Source: Bradyrhizobium sp. SRL28 (GTDB lineage Bacteria > Pseudomonadota > Alphaproteobacteria > Rhizobiales > Xanthobacteraceae). From it: a stretch of DNA of 44,927 nt. The notes under the pieces are model-generated. The model made no database searches. It saw only the letters and a list, made by a program, of their open reading frames with translations, and was not told the origin of the DNA. A program made the translations under genes and the position numbers. The stretch spans positions 1 through 44,927 of the forward strand of contig NZ_JAHEAG010000043.1 in assembly GCF_018596315.1 (NCBI RefSeq). The letters run 5' to 3'. Of this stretch, positions 7,540 to 16,962 are shown one piece after another. Each line of letters opens with the position of its first letter. Position 1 is the first letter of the stretch.

Positions 7540-8344
7540 TTAAGATGAAACCCAGCGCGCGCGGCAATGTTCCGCCAAGCCACTGGTCGCTCCCACGACG
7601 CGCACGAGGACAGCTGATGTGAGGTGGCGCGGGAACCGGCACTGACGGTGTTTTGATCGAGCCAATGACGCGGCGGACATTCTCGGGGTCAAAATTGTGG
7701 ATGCCCTCCCGCCCGTGATCAAGCTGTCGGATCTGATGATCGGTAAATAGCCGTTGACGGGATGGAATGCGCGGATGCGCGGCAGGCGCTGGGCGATGTC
7801 GCGCCACCATTCCTTGACGACTTGGCGCCCGCACAGCAGCGTCGTGCCGACATTTCCGGTGAAAGTCCGCCAGGCGGCATGGCATTTTTCGGGGACGGCG
7901 GTGAGGAGCGGCACGCCAGCAATGATCGCATCAGGAAAATTCGTCGCGCAGGCCCCGGCCGGACGCCTCCTGCTTGGAGAATTTGTTGATCACGAGCAGA
8001 TCGACGTGCCGCTTGATCGCGCGGGACGCGACAACTGCGGCATCGGCAAGCCCATTAGCATCGAGCTTGCAGGAAATGGCGCCGCTGCCGAGTGGCTGAC
8101 AGCTCGGAATCTCGCGCCCCGTCGCAACGTCGCGCGCGAGCATGGTTTTCATGCCGTTTGCGCCCTTGAAGTTTCGCTGGACGATGCCGCCGACGCGCAC
8201 GCCTTGCCGCGCGAGATCCTGGGTGAAGTCGGCGAGCAGCGTATCCGCGTCTTGTTCGGGCCTATAGAGGATTGCCGCGACGCGCTTGGGATAGATCTCG
8301 GCGTGGTTGGCGATCATGGGCTTGATCCTCTTGGCTCGTTTCAA
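7540..8344 (-). pseudogene. DUF2478 protein (mod-associated NTPase-like), frameshifted
   Basis: The first 137 codons (8344 to 7931) begin with a predicted strand 'RVAAILYRPEQDADTLLADF' and contain 'GREIPSCQPLGSG', 'SCKLDANGLADAA' and 'VDLLVINKFSKQEA', all typical of DUF2478 proteins. The frame then stops at an extra base near 7934. The next frame continues the family directly with 'GVPLLTAVPEKCHAAW' and 'GRQVVKEWWRDIAQRL', after which the family ends near 7790. One inserted C therefore splits the gene. DUF2478 genes commonly accompany molybdate-transport genes in rhizobia, as here. Its biochemical role is not established. Confidence 0.72.
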
Positions 8345-8397
8345 ACCGCGGCGCTTACCTGTCCAGCATCTACTGCTGGCGTAGATGGCGCGATGCC

Positions 8398-8619
8398 CTA
8401 GCGTTCAGAGGTCGTGAACCAATGAGACGACCCCTGACCAGGGCGAACACGTCCATTCCATAGTTGAGCCTTAGCGCATAGGCAGCGGCGCGTCATGCGC
8501 GCTGTGCTGGAGATCGCCGCCACACCTTTGGCCCGTTCACTGAACTGCGCATCGATCGCAAAGCTAGCGAGCCTACCGCTGAAGGCGATTTCGATTCGCT
8601 CTGGTGTAGCTGTCCTCAC
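8398..8619 (-). pseudogene. modC' : N-terminal remnant of a second ModC copy
   Basis: The GTG-initiated frame starts MRTATPERIEIAFSG and aligns with the start of the complete ModC at 10733 (MRTATPGRIEIALSG) through 'AKGVAAI'. The Walker A region that should follow is replaced by unrelated sequence and the frame ends after 73 codons. It sits directly after the modB' tail just as the complete modC follows modB, so the whole cassette was duplicated and then deleted internally. Confidence 0.75.
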
Positions 8620-8641
8620 GTGCTCTCCTTGCGCTGCACTT

Positions 8642-9298
8642 CTAGAACAACGTTGCGGCGAGAATTACCGCAAGGCCGAACATCACCATGCCCATGGCAA
8701 GCCAGCTTGGCCACGGAGGCGTTGGGAAGCGGCTGCACCACGAAAGACAGCGCGTATAAAACCCATCCGACCACAAGCCCGAAGGTGAAGGCGAGGGCGC
8801 GCCCGCCCCAGAGAGAGGCGAGAATCCCGCGACCAGCTTCGGCTGCGTCGACTCATAGGCGCCGAGCGCTTTAATAGCGTGCTCCGCGGCTGCGCCATAA
8901 AGCGCCGCGGCCGGATTGTAGATCGACCGTTTTGCGAAAGTCTCCGCGTCGTTCACGAACTTTTGAGTCGAACTCCAGAGCACGAGGTTGCCGATCGCAT
9001 AGGTGAAGCGGCTTTCCGGAACCGCGAGACGTTTCTCGAGCAGTTTGCTCGGGCGGGCGTTGTCGGCCGAGAGAAACACCTCAAATGGCGCCCCTTGCGT
9101 GATCTGGCTGTAAAACTGTCCGCTCGCGCCAAAGCTCAACAGGGCCTCGCCCAGTCTTCTGCTTAAACGACGCTGCATCTCCTTGGACGGTATGGTGAAG
9201 TTAGCGGCGACCGCCACATCGATCTCCGCCGCTTCCGCATTTCCGAACATAAGCAGCGTCAGAATTGAGTTGATCAGGATCAGTCGGGTAAGCGTCAT
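8642..9298 (-). pseudogene. modA'-modB' : deletion fusion of ModA N-lobe with ModB tail
   Basis: One 218-codon frame begins with a signal peptide and 'AEIDVAVAANFT', the start of mature ModA, and continues through 'SFGASGQFYSQITQGAPFEV' and 'LSADNARPSKLLEK' to 'YESTQPKLV', roughly residue 150 of ModA. Then ModA stops. A stretch readable in other frames matches ModB ('SLWGGRALAFTF', 'VVQPLPNA'), and the last residues 'LAVILAATLF' return in frame to the ModB end. The product lacks the ModA C-lobe and cannot be a normal molybdate-binding protein. It is part of a decayed upstream copy of modABC. Confidence 0.75.
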
Positions 9299-10733
9299 TG
9301 GGCATTCCAGGGATGGGCCGCTGCGATGGCTCTGGCCGCGGCGGCTCTTTGCTTCTCATCCCAGCAATCGGCGTGCCGTTCGGGAACATGGTGCGCGCCT
9401 TGGTTGACGACACTGAAACGCGCATAGCTGCCAGCGTGCCCGTGGAATGCTGGGTCGCTTTGCCAGCTTCCGATATCGCCGTCAAGTTACATGCGTGGCA
9501 CGACAAGAGTGGAGGCTTAAGAAGATGCCGCTCGCCTCTCGTGCCGAGCGAGCTTCTCGTTTCACGCCGCGGCGTCGCTTGCCTGTCCCCAGGATCTGCT
9601 GTTGGCGTGGAAGCTGGTATGGTTTGCAGTGGCCGTTCAGAGGCCGAGAGCAGCGAAACGTGCTTGAGCTGGGCGAATACGTCCACTCCATCCTTGAGGC
9701 CTAGCGAATCAAAGGAGAAACGCGTTATGCGCGCCAAAATCTCCGTGCCCGAGCCCCCGGTGCCGAGCGCAAGTACCAGCGTGATCTCAGCCGCGCCGAG
9801 TGGCAAACAGGCTCTGATGCGCGCCGGAAAGACATTGAGGATGGAGCCTGCGCGCGGTGCTTCGCGCGCGACGCTGACGTCGCAGGCAGCGATGCGCAGC
9901 CGTTGGTGCACGCCGGGTGCAAGCGGCGGCGCCGGCACCAACAGGCGCGCACCTTTTAGGCGGAGAATAAGAAGCCCATAGCGCCCATCATAGCCGCTCA
10001 CCACGGCATCAAGGCTGATGGCGGCTTCGCGGCTCGCCGCAAGCGGCAGCGCAGGATCGGTCTGCAAGACATGCAGCGGCCCAGCCGCGGTTACCATGCC
10101 GCGCTCCATCATAACGAGATGATCGGCAAAGCGTTCGATCTCCGCCATGTCATGGCCGATGTAGATCATCGGCAGCGCGAGCTTCTCGGGCAGGCGCTCG
10201 ACGAACGGCAGAATCTCACGTTTGGCGCAGCTGTCGAGCGCGCCAAGCGGCTCGTCCATCACAAGCAGTCTGGGCTGAGACAACAGCGCGCGACCCATGG
10301 CGACGCGCTGCCGCTCGCCGCCGGAGAGATGCGAGGGAGAGCGGTCGAGCAGCGGCGCCAGGTCGAGCAATTCGAGCACCTCATCAAACGCGATCGGCGT
10401 CGGTTTGGGTTTGGGCGCACCGTAAAGCAAGTTGCGCCTGACCGACAAATGGGGAAAGAGACTCGCCTCCTGAGACACATAGCCGATGGGACGCAGATGC
10501 GGTGGGCGGAAGGTAGTCTTGTCCTGCCATACCTCGCCATCGATGGCGCAGAAGCCGGCCGGCAGACGCTCGAGGCCGGCGATGCAGCGCGCCACCGCAG
10601 TCTTGCCGCAGCCTGGCGGGCCGAAAATCGCCGCCACGCCTTTGGCCGGTACGCTGAATCGCGTATCGAGTGGAAAGCTAGCGATACTGCCACTCAAGGC
10701 AATTTCAATCCGGCCCGGTGTGGCTGTCCTCAC
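9201..10733 (-). CDS. modC: ModC, molybdate ABC transporter ATPase with read-through tail
   Basis: The first 365 or so residues are a normal ModC: Walker A 'GPPGCGKT', Q-loop around 'GYVSQE', signature 'LSGGERQRV', Walker B 'RLLVMDEP', switch 'IGHDM', and a C-terminal TOBE/molybdate-binding region ending near 'AQLKHVSLL'. The GTG start overlaps the modB stop by four bases (GTGA). The frame then runs about 145 further codons of low-complexity sequence and ends inside the start of modA', overlapping it by 98 bases. Typical ModC proteins have no such tail, so the native stop seems lost. It energises molybdate uptake with ModB. Without an intact ModA nearby, function depends on another binding protein. 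Confidence 0.85.
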   Translation of the reverse strand: MRTATPGRIEIALSGSIASFPLDTRFSVPAKGVAAIFGPPGCGKTAVARCIAGLERLPAGFCAIDGEVWQDKTTFRPPHLRPIGYVSQEASLFPHLSVRRNLLYGAPKPKPTPIAFDEVLELLDLAPLLDRSPSHLSGGERQRVAMGRALLSQPRLLVMDEPLGALDSCAKREILPFVERLPEKLALPMIYIGHDMAEIERFADHLVMMERGMVTAAGPLHVLQTDPALPLAASREAAISLDAVVSGYDGRYGLLILRLKGARLLVPAPPLAPGVHQRLRIAACDVSVAREAPRAGSILNVFPARIRACLPLGAAEITLVLALGTGGSGTEILARITRFSFDSLGLKDGVDVFAQLKHVSLLSASERPLQTIPASTPTADPGDRQATPRRETRSSLGTRGERHLLKPPLLSCHACNLTAISEAGKATQHSTGTLAAMRVSVSSTKARTMFPNGTPIAGMRSKEPPRPEPSQRPIPGMPNDAYPTDPDQLNSDAAYVRKCGSGGDRCGGRR

Positions 10734-11416
10734 GTGCTCCTCCTTCTGCTGTATTTGTCGATCAAGGTTAAGGCGAGGACTACCGCAACGGCGAACATCA
10801 GCATGGCGCCGGCAAGCCAGCTTGCTTCGCGCCAGCGCGACTCTTGGACAAAGTCGAAGAGAAAGGCCGACAGCACCTTGGTGCGCCCAGGAATGTTGCC
10901 GCCGATCATCAGCACGACGCCGAACGTGCCGATCGTATGCGCAAAGCCAAGCACGGCGGCTGTCAAAAGACCCGGTCGCGCCAGAGGCAGGGCGACCGTG
11001 AAGAAGGCATATAACGGTGAGGCGCGCAGAGTGGCCGCGATCTCCAGCGGGCGGTCACCCATGGCAGCGAAGGCGTTGCGGATGGGCTGCACCACCAAAG
11101 GCAGCGCCGACAAAACCGATCCGACCACGAGCCCCGCAAAGGTGAAGGCCAGCGTGCGCCCGCCCCACAGAGAGGCGAGAAGGCCGACCGGGCCGTTCGG
11201 GCCGAGCAGGGCGAGCAGATAAAAACTGAGTACTGTTGGCGGCAGCACCAGCGGCAGCGCGATCATCGTGGCCACCGCCTCAGTCCAAAGGCTCTTCGAG
11301 CGTGCTAGCCACCACGCGAGCGGCGTGCCAACGATCAGCAGGATCACGGTCGTCACGCTCGCGAGCTCGATCGTGAGCCCGAGCGACTGCCAGATTTCTG
11401 GCGAAAAGCCATCCAT
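10730..11416 (-). CDS. modB: ModB, molybdate ABC transporter permease
   Basis: From the ATG at 11416 the product is 228 residues, the usual ModB length; an upstream in-frame ATG at 11467 would add 17 residues of poor character. Five or six hydrophobic segments are visible, including 'VILLIVGTPLAWWLA' and 'MIALPLVLPPTVLSFYLLALL'. The EAA loop for contact with ModC is 'EIAATLRASPLYAFFTVALPLA'-like, around residues 140-160. It forms the inner-membrane channel with ModC, to which it is coupled by a GTGA overlap. The gene is intact although modA beside it is not. Confidence 0.88.
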   Translation of the reverse strand: MDGFSPEIWQSLGLTIELASVTTVILLIVGTPLAWWLARSKSLWTEAVATMIALPLVLPPTVLSFYLLALLGPNGPVGLLASLWGGRTLAFTFAGLVVGSVLSALPLVVQPIRNAFAAMGDRPLEIAATLRASPLYAFFTVALPLARPGLLTAAVLGFAHTIGTFGVVLMIGGNIPGRTKVLSAFLFDFVQESRWREASWLAGAMLMFAVAVVLALTLIDKYSRRRST

Positions 11417-11453
11417 GTGCGTCAACTTAAGCGTTCGAGCACAGAGCACATGG

Positions 11454-11681
11454 TCATGCTCGCGCAATGATTGCGTAGGCTAACGGGCCCCTTACGGAAG
11501 GCGCGCGTCGCTCGGTTATTGGCGTCATTCTCCAACCGCACCAAGATTTCTGCTTAAGGGGTGCGATGTCCCCGGCCGGCTCGGTGAACTTGGCGGCAAC
11601 CGCGACATTGATGTCCGCCGGTTCTTCACTGAGCATAAGCGCCATCAGTGCTTTAATCGGGATCAATCGAGCGCGGCTCAT
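11454..11681 (-). pseudogene. modA'' : start of a second ModA gene, truncated
   Basis: The frame begins MSRARLIPIKALMALML, a signal-peptide-like start, and continues 'ADINVAVAAKFTEPA', the mature N-terminus of ModA, then 'LKQKS' before turning into unrelated sequence and stopping after 75 codons. It precedes modB exactly where modA belongs. Both mod cassettes in the window therefore lack a complete binding protein. Confidence 0.72.
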
Positions 11682-11900
11682 CGGGCAATCCTGAGACGGG
11701 GCCGCTGCGAGCGCTTTGGCTGCGGCGGGTTTGTGCCTGATCCCAGCAATCGCCGTGCCGCTCGAAGGATTCTGGTGAGCGCCTTGCTTGGCGAGAGAAA
11801 ACGCGCGTAACTGCCTGCTTTTGGATGACGTTGCCGATTGTCGGACTTCCGACATCGTCGTATTGGAGCGGACAAGCTGGCCGCTCGTGTGATGTCGGCC
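11682..11900. repeat. Paralogous upstream segment shared with 9299-9520
   Basis: The DNA before modA'' resembles that before modA'. Both carry ATCCCAGCAATCG(G/C)CGTGC followed at similar distance by related blocks. Same orientation and same position relative to modA show that tandem duplication covered the promoter side as well as the genes. Divergence between copies is considerable. Confidence 0.55.
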
Positions 11901-11987
11901 GCCTCTCAACGCGCGGCGACCAGATATTCGAGTTCGTATTGGGGCAGGAAAATCATGACAAGATCGGAACTGCGGCGGCCGCGCGGG

Positions 11988-12415
11988 CGTCTCGACCCTG
12001 GTGAAACCTCCTTTATGTCCAAGCGCTGATCGCGATCCTGATCGGTGTCCTCGTCCGCTGCTGTCGCCGTCTCTTCCGACCAATAACTGGGTCAAGGCGC
12101 TCGGCGACGGCTTGATCAAGCCGATCAAGATGGTGATCGCGCTGATCATCTTCTGTAAGGTGGTTTCCGGCATCGCTCGCATCCGTCATGCGAAAAAGGT
12201 CGGCTGAGTCGGCGTCAAGGCGCTGGTCTACTTCGAGATCGTTCCACCTTCGCCCTCATTCTCGGCCCGACCATGGGCAGTTCCAGATCGGCCAAGGGCT
12301 TGCCGCCAAGCCCGACAGCGCGGCGGTGGCCAATTACGTCAAGCAGGCGGAAGCCTCCAACGCCGTCCATTTCAACGCTGATAAGCTCACCAAACTGACG
12401 AACATGCCAAAGTAG
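11988..12415 (+). pseudogene. dctA remnant (C4-dicarboxylate transporter)
   Basis: Pieces in two or three frames match the N-terminal part of DctA: 'LYVQALIAILIGVLV', then 'ALGDGLIKPIKMVIALIIFC' and 'VVSGIA', 'VGVKALVYFEI', and finally 'AAVANYVKQAEA'. In-frame stops and frame changes separate them, and everything after about residue 130 of the 440-residue transporter is gone. DctA imports plant dicarboxylates into bacteroids; this copy is dead. Confidence 0.72.
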
Positions 12416-13553
12416 TGCTAATCACCGACGATTCTGTAGGCTCTGCACTGGCGGCGCGGTGTTGGGCTCGAGAAAAGGCTTTCCGCTGGCGGCGAGCCAA
12501 TCAGTTCGGCTTCACTCGGTAACCGTGAGGCCAAGCGGCAAGGCGGTACGGCGCCTTGCATACGCTCCGCGTCGACATCCTCTTTCAGCATCGAGCGAAT
12601 TCGGGAGAGCCGGGCTGGCGAGACATCGACGATTTCAAGCTGGGCAGTTCGTAGGCTTTGCGCGAAGAAGGGCTGGCCCGCGAGCATTAAGGCGTCGTAA
12701 GAATGAGCAATTTCAGCGCAGTTCTCATGGACTAGCCCTGCCTACCGCAGCTTTCGTTGTGCGAGAAATTGGCAATAGGATAGTTGCTGTGCGCAGAGCA
12801 GTCATTGATTTGGGTCAGCCGGGGATGCCGGCAGGCGCATTTCTGTTCGCAGCATCAAGTCATTCGCAGAAAGTGGAGTTTCAGGTGCGGATATCCGCAA
12901 GAAATACCCGACTGTGACGGAAAACGCCATCCGCGCGGCGATCGCTCACAAAGACGTTGCAGCTTGAGCGTCGGCGTGCATATCCGAGAGACTTTTTGGA
13001 TGCTGGAGTTCTGGCTTTCCGTAGGAAGCATACCCATCAAGCATGGTCACGAAGCAATTTTCTACCGCGATCTCTTACACGAAAATGGCGCGGATGACGT
13101 GGTGTGCGATACGCCATTAGCTTAACAATGCCATCCTCATCGCAATGGACGGCGATATGAAGTAGTTTCCGAAACGCTTCGGCATCCAGCCACGCCAGTA
13201 CCAGTTGACCGACTTAGTCTGATACGGCTGTGCTGTAATGAAGTGCTTGCAGCAAAACGGCCTGATCGGACAATTAGTCCCATTGAGCATGAATGAACGT
13301 TCGGCGGAGATAAATTCTCTCGCCGCCTCTGGATCGAACTCGGCGCGCACCAACTTCGGACGAACAGGTGAAAGCAATCGATTCCGGCTGGACGCAAGCT
13401 TACGTCGCTAAAGGCGCGGCGCCCATCCTCCGGCATCGTCCAGTCGCCCTCGTCTGGCAGGCCGGCTCCGCAAAGAGCGGAAGCCGATGCAACGCATCAT
13501 GAGATTGGGAACCTGGCTGGAGCCGTAACCCGTTATCGCATTGTCCAAAGCTG
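12416..13553. other. Long stretch without recognisable genes
   Basis: Several frames of 60-110 codons exist on both strands, but none shows a domain, signal peptide or membrane pattern that I recognise. One minus-strand frame (13117-13377) has a more protein-like composition, including 'VNWYWRGWMPKRFGNYF', and may be a gene remnant. The stretch separates the dctA remnant from the MFS gene. Confidence 0.45.
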
Positions 13554-14879
13554 TTACGGGCTCCGCGCGTTCGCGGCTCGAATTTTCGACGGTGCCGTCT
13601 CGGGCATCATCAGCATGGCGCAGAGCCCGGCCGCGGTAGCGACAAGCATGTACCAAGCCGGCGCCAGCGCGTTCCCAGTAACGTGGGTCAGCCAAGCGAC
13701 AACGAGTTGAGCTGTGCCTCCGAAGGTCGCTATCGCAACCGCGTAGATCGTCGCGAAGGCGCCGCCGCGGATGCTCTTGGGCATGCCTTCGACCATACCA
13801 ACATAGAAGGCGCTATACGGAATCGTTCCGACGAGGGTGAGCGCGCCGAGACCTCCGAGAAGCGCCATGGGACTGCGGCTCTCTACGATCCACAAGAACA
13901 CCGGATAGGTCATCAGCAGCGCGGCGATCTGCGGCCATATCATGATGGGCCGGCGTCCGGCCCGATCTGCCAGCCAACCGCCCAGGAGTGCGGCAGCAAT
14001 GCCTACTGCATTGCTGACGACCGTGGTCGCAAAGGCGAGAGGCGCGGCAACTTGCAGGGTGTTCAGTGCATAAGTCGTCATATATTCCGTGACATAGGTG
14101 ATAATCGTGCAGCTGGCCAAAATGATCAATCCCAAGCTCATCATGCGGCGGCTGGCACGCAATTTCCTTGCGGGCTCGACGGAGAGGGCCGGCGCTTCAG
14201 GTCGGTGCAGCGTTTCGGGCAGGGCCCTGCGCAACCAAAATCCGACCGGTAACGTACAGGCACCGAGCAGAAACGCGATCCGCCATCCGTACGCATCCAG
14301 CGACTCGCTTGTCATGGTGAGGGAGAGTGTTTCTCCGACCAGCGCTCCGGCCGTTGCAGCTATTTGTTGGCTAGCAGGCTGAAACGAGACGGCAAGGCCC
14401 CGGCGTCCGGCCGGGGCCACTTCCATCAGATAGGCGGTCGTCGGACCGACTTCGCCTCCCAGGGCGAAGCCCTGCACCAAACGGGCGAGAATAACCAATA
14501 ACGGAGCGGCGATCCCTATCGTGTCGTACGAAGGCGTCACAGCCAACACGAGTATAGCGGCACTCATCATGACAAAACTGGCGGTCATTGCGGGCCGGCG
14601 TCCAACTCGATCCGAGTATGAGCCGATCACAATGGCCCCGATGGGTCTGGTGACGAAACCCGCTCCGAAGGTCATGAGCGACAGCATAAGGCTGGCGAAC
14701 TGATCCTGCGCCGGGAAGAACGCGTGACCGATCTGGATGGCGAAAAAGCTATAGGTCCCGAAATCGTAGAATTCGAGCATATTGCCGATCGTCGCGCCCA
14801 ACACGGCATGGCTGGTCAAGCCTTCATCTGCCGCAAGGAGGGTCGGCTTCGAGCTTCGCTGAGTGAATTGTTTAGCCAT
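13554..14879 (-). CDS. MFS transporter, metabolite:H+ symporter type
   Basis: The 441-residue product has the twelve-helix MFS layout. 'GNMLEFYDFGTYSFFA' in helix 1 is typical of the metabolite:H+ symporter subfamily (KgtP, ProP, ShiA). The loop 2-3 signature appears as 'GSYSDRVGRRPAM', and 'LARLVQGFALGGEVG' marks helix 4. A second loop signature, 'GGWLADRAGRRPIM', sits between helices 8 and 9. It probably imports a small organic acid or similar solute across the inner membrane. The substrate cannot be read from the sequence. It is divergent from a dioxygenase remnant that might once have worked with it. Confidence 0.87.
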   Translation of the reverse strand: MAKQFTQRSSKPTLLAADEGLTSHAVLGATIGNMLEFYDFGTYSFFAIQIGHAFFPAQDQFASLMLSLMTFGAGFVTRPIGAIVIGSYSDRVGRRPAMTASFVMMSAAILVLAVTPSYDTIGIAAPLLVILARLVQGFALGGEVGPTTAYLMEVAPAGRRGLAVSFQPASQQIAATAGALVGETLSLTMTSESLDAYGWRIAFLLGACTLPVGFWLRRALPETLHRPEAPALSVEPARKLRASRRMMSLGLIILASCTIITYVTEYMTTYALNTLQVAAPLAFATTVVSNAVGIAAALLGGWLADRAGRRPIMIWPQIAALLMTYPVFLWIVESRSPMALLGGLGALTLVGTIPYSAFYVGMVEGMPKSIRGGAFATIYAVAIATFGGTAQLVVAWLTHVTGNALAPAWYMLVATAAGLCAMLMMPETAPSKIRAANARSP

Positions 14880-14939
14880 GCATGCTGATCCGTCTCGAAT
14901 GCGGTCCTAAAACATTTCGACCAACTATGTGGAGCACCT

Positions 14940-15498
14940 TGAGCTCTCATGAGCAAGAAGCGGGTTCGCGCGACTCACCATCGGCGCTGAAATCAGGAAT
15001 ATCAATCTCTCGGGCGATTTGCCGGACCCGACGATTGCTGCGATCAAAAGGGTTCTACTCGAGCACAAGGTCATCTTCTTCCGCGGCCAATGTCATCTCG
15101 ATGACGCCTAGCAGGAGCGGTTCGCTTCCGTTTGGGAAAGCTGGTGTCGCATCCGACCTCGGTGTCACCAAGGGAACGGCTCGATCCTCGAGCTTGATTC
15201 CGCCCGCGGAGTGGCCAGGCCGATGGAGCACGTCGATGGAACCTTTGCCGATGCCTATCATAAGATTTTGGTGCTGCGAGCCGTTGTAATCCCACCATTT
15301 GGCGGCGATACGGTCCGGTCAAACACCGCGGCCGCTTATCTCGACCTGCCGCCGCCGCTGCAACGGCTTGCAGACGAGCTCTGGGCGGTTCACAGCAACG
15401 TCTTCGACTACGCCGGAATGGCCCGTGTCCACGAGGTCGACAAGAAGCATTTTGACGAGGTCTTCACCAAACCATCTTCGAGACCGAGCATCCCGTGA
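14940..15498 (+). pseudogene. TauD/TfdA-type dioxygenase remnant
   Basis: The frame begins 'RLTIGAEIRNINLSG' and 'LLEHKVIFFRGQ', the N-terminal blocks of alpha-ketoglutarate-dependent TauD-like dioxygenases, then meets a TAG near 15108 and a frame change. It resumes at 15211 with 'HVDGTFADAYHKILVLRAVVIPP', 'GGDT', 'NTAAAYLDLPPPLQ' and 'HFDEVF' before ending abruptly. The expected HxD iron motif (normally W-H-x-D) is degraded to 'EHVDGTF'. About the last third, including the distal His and Arg, is missing. Confidence 0.75.
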
Positions 15499-15528
15499 CA
15501 ATGCATTGGGCCCCGATGATGTCCGTTG

Positions 15529-16962
15529 TCAGGTCAACCCGCGTGCTCGATCGCTCTTGAAGTTACGGTGCCGGAGCGCTCGTCTGAGCTCAGCGAACTG
15601 GTGGAACATGACGAACAGCGCGATCATTCCGGCGCCCAGTTCAGCGATTGCTTGACTGGCCAACAGGCCGCTGAAACCCCATACGACCGGGAATAACAGT
15701 ACGGCCGGTATGAAGAGAAAGCCCTGCCTCGCCAAGGACACAACCGCACTGAGGCGTGCTCTCCCGAACGACTGAAGCATCGTCGTCACGAAACTCTCAA
15801 TACCAAAAAGTCCAAAAAAGAGATGGAAGACGATGCAGGTCGAGACGGCAATTTCCGTGACCTTATCGCTATCGCTGAACAGCCTGACCAAAGGCCGGGC
15901 AAAAATCACAACAGCCGCAGAATACGCAACGGAAAGAGCGATAGTCATGGAGAGTATGAACTTCGCAGCCTTCAATACACGAGCAAAGTCGCGCGCGCCC
16001 CAACCGAAACCCAGGACAGCTTGAGAGCCTATACAGAAGCCGGTGATAGGCAGTGCGCCGATCGTCAAGATTCGCACAGCTATTCCCACGGCCGCGATGG
16101 AATCGTCGCCGAACGGCGCAGCAGCCCAGTACAAGAGCATAACGGCAATAGCAGATAAAATACTGGTCATAGTCGCCGGCGCCCCTATGAGCGCGAGCTG
16201 TCTGATGCGATCTGCTCGCAATGAGATGTGAGATATCCTGACGAGGACTATCCCGCGAAGCTTCGTAAAATACGCGATATACAGGCTAATAGCGGCGATC
16301 TGAGATACCAGCGTTGCGAGGGCTGCGCCTCGCACACCGAGGTCCAGTAAGAATATGAAGACGGGATCAAGCACAGCGTTGAGTATGAAGGCGGTAATCA
16401 TCGTCCACATGCTGAATCGTGTGTTGCCTTCGGCTCTGACGATGAAGCCGTTGACGATGTTTAGAAGCATCAGGGTGTACCCGAACAAAAGCGTCTCCGC
16501 GTAGTCGAGCGCCACGGGCATGATGGTTGGAGTGGCCCCGAGCGTTACGAAGATCCCTCGCAGGTTTAGAAGCAGAGCGACGGTAAAGGTGATACCGATC
16601 GGAGCGGCGAGCGCAAGTGCAGTACTCGCGCCTCGACTCGCCTCCAGGTGCTCACCAGCGCCAAGGTGACGAGATATCAACGACGCTGTTCCAACACCGA
16701 TCCCCTGTCCGGCTGCCGCGAGCAGGACCACGATCGGCAAGGTCATGCTGACAGCTGCGATCGCCTGCGCGCCAAGTGCGCCAACAAAGATCGCATTGAC
16801 GACCTGCTGTAACGCGTTGATCGATAAGCCAACAACAGACGGAATGGCGAGCCGCAGGATAAGGCTCGAGAGATTAGGGTCCGATAGATCGATGTGCTGA
16901 TTTTTCTTCGGCAAGACATCGCGATCGCCCTCGACGGCGAATTCCGTATCCGGCTCATTCAT
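15529..16962 (-). CDS. MATE-family efflux transporter
   Basis: The 477-residue protein has about twelve membrane segments in two homologous halves. The first half has 'LAIPSVVGLSINALQQVVNAIFVG' and 'GQGIGVGTASLISRHLGAG', the second 'GFCIGSQAVLGFGWGA'. These are standard NorM/MatE features. Such proteins export small, often cationic molecules by H+ or Na+ antiport. The start overlaps the end of the NRPS gene by eight bases on the same strand, so the two are co-translated. The likely role is export of the NRPS product, or self-protection from it. A 30-residue acidic N-terminal tail precedes the first helix. Confidence 0.9.
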   Translation of the reverse strand: MNEPDTEFAVEGDRDVLPKKNQHIDLSDPNLSSLILRLAIPSVVGLSINALQQVVNAIFVGALGAQAIAAVSMTLPIVVLLAAAGQGIGVGTASLISRHLGAGEHLEASRGASTALALAAPIGITFTVALLLNLRGIFVTLGATPTIMPVALDYAETLLFGYTLMLLNIVNGFIVRAEGNTRFSMWTMITAFILNAVLDPVFIFLLDLGVRGAALATLVSQIAAISLYIAYFTKLRGIVLVRISHISLRADRIRQLALIGAPATMTSILSAIAVMLLYWAAAPFGDDSIAAVGIAVRILTIGALPITGFCIGSQAVLGFGWGARDFARVLKAAKFILSMTIALSVAYSAAVVIFARPLVRLFSDSDKVTEIAVSTCIVFHLFFGLFGIESFVTTMLQSFGRARLSAVVSLARQGFLFIPAVLLFPVVWGFSGLLASQAIAELGAGMIALFVMFHQFAELRRALRHRNFKSDRARGLT

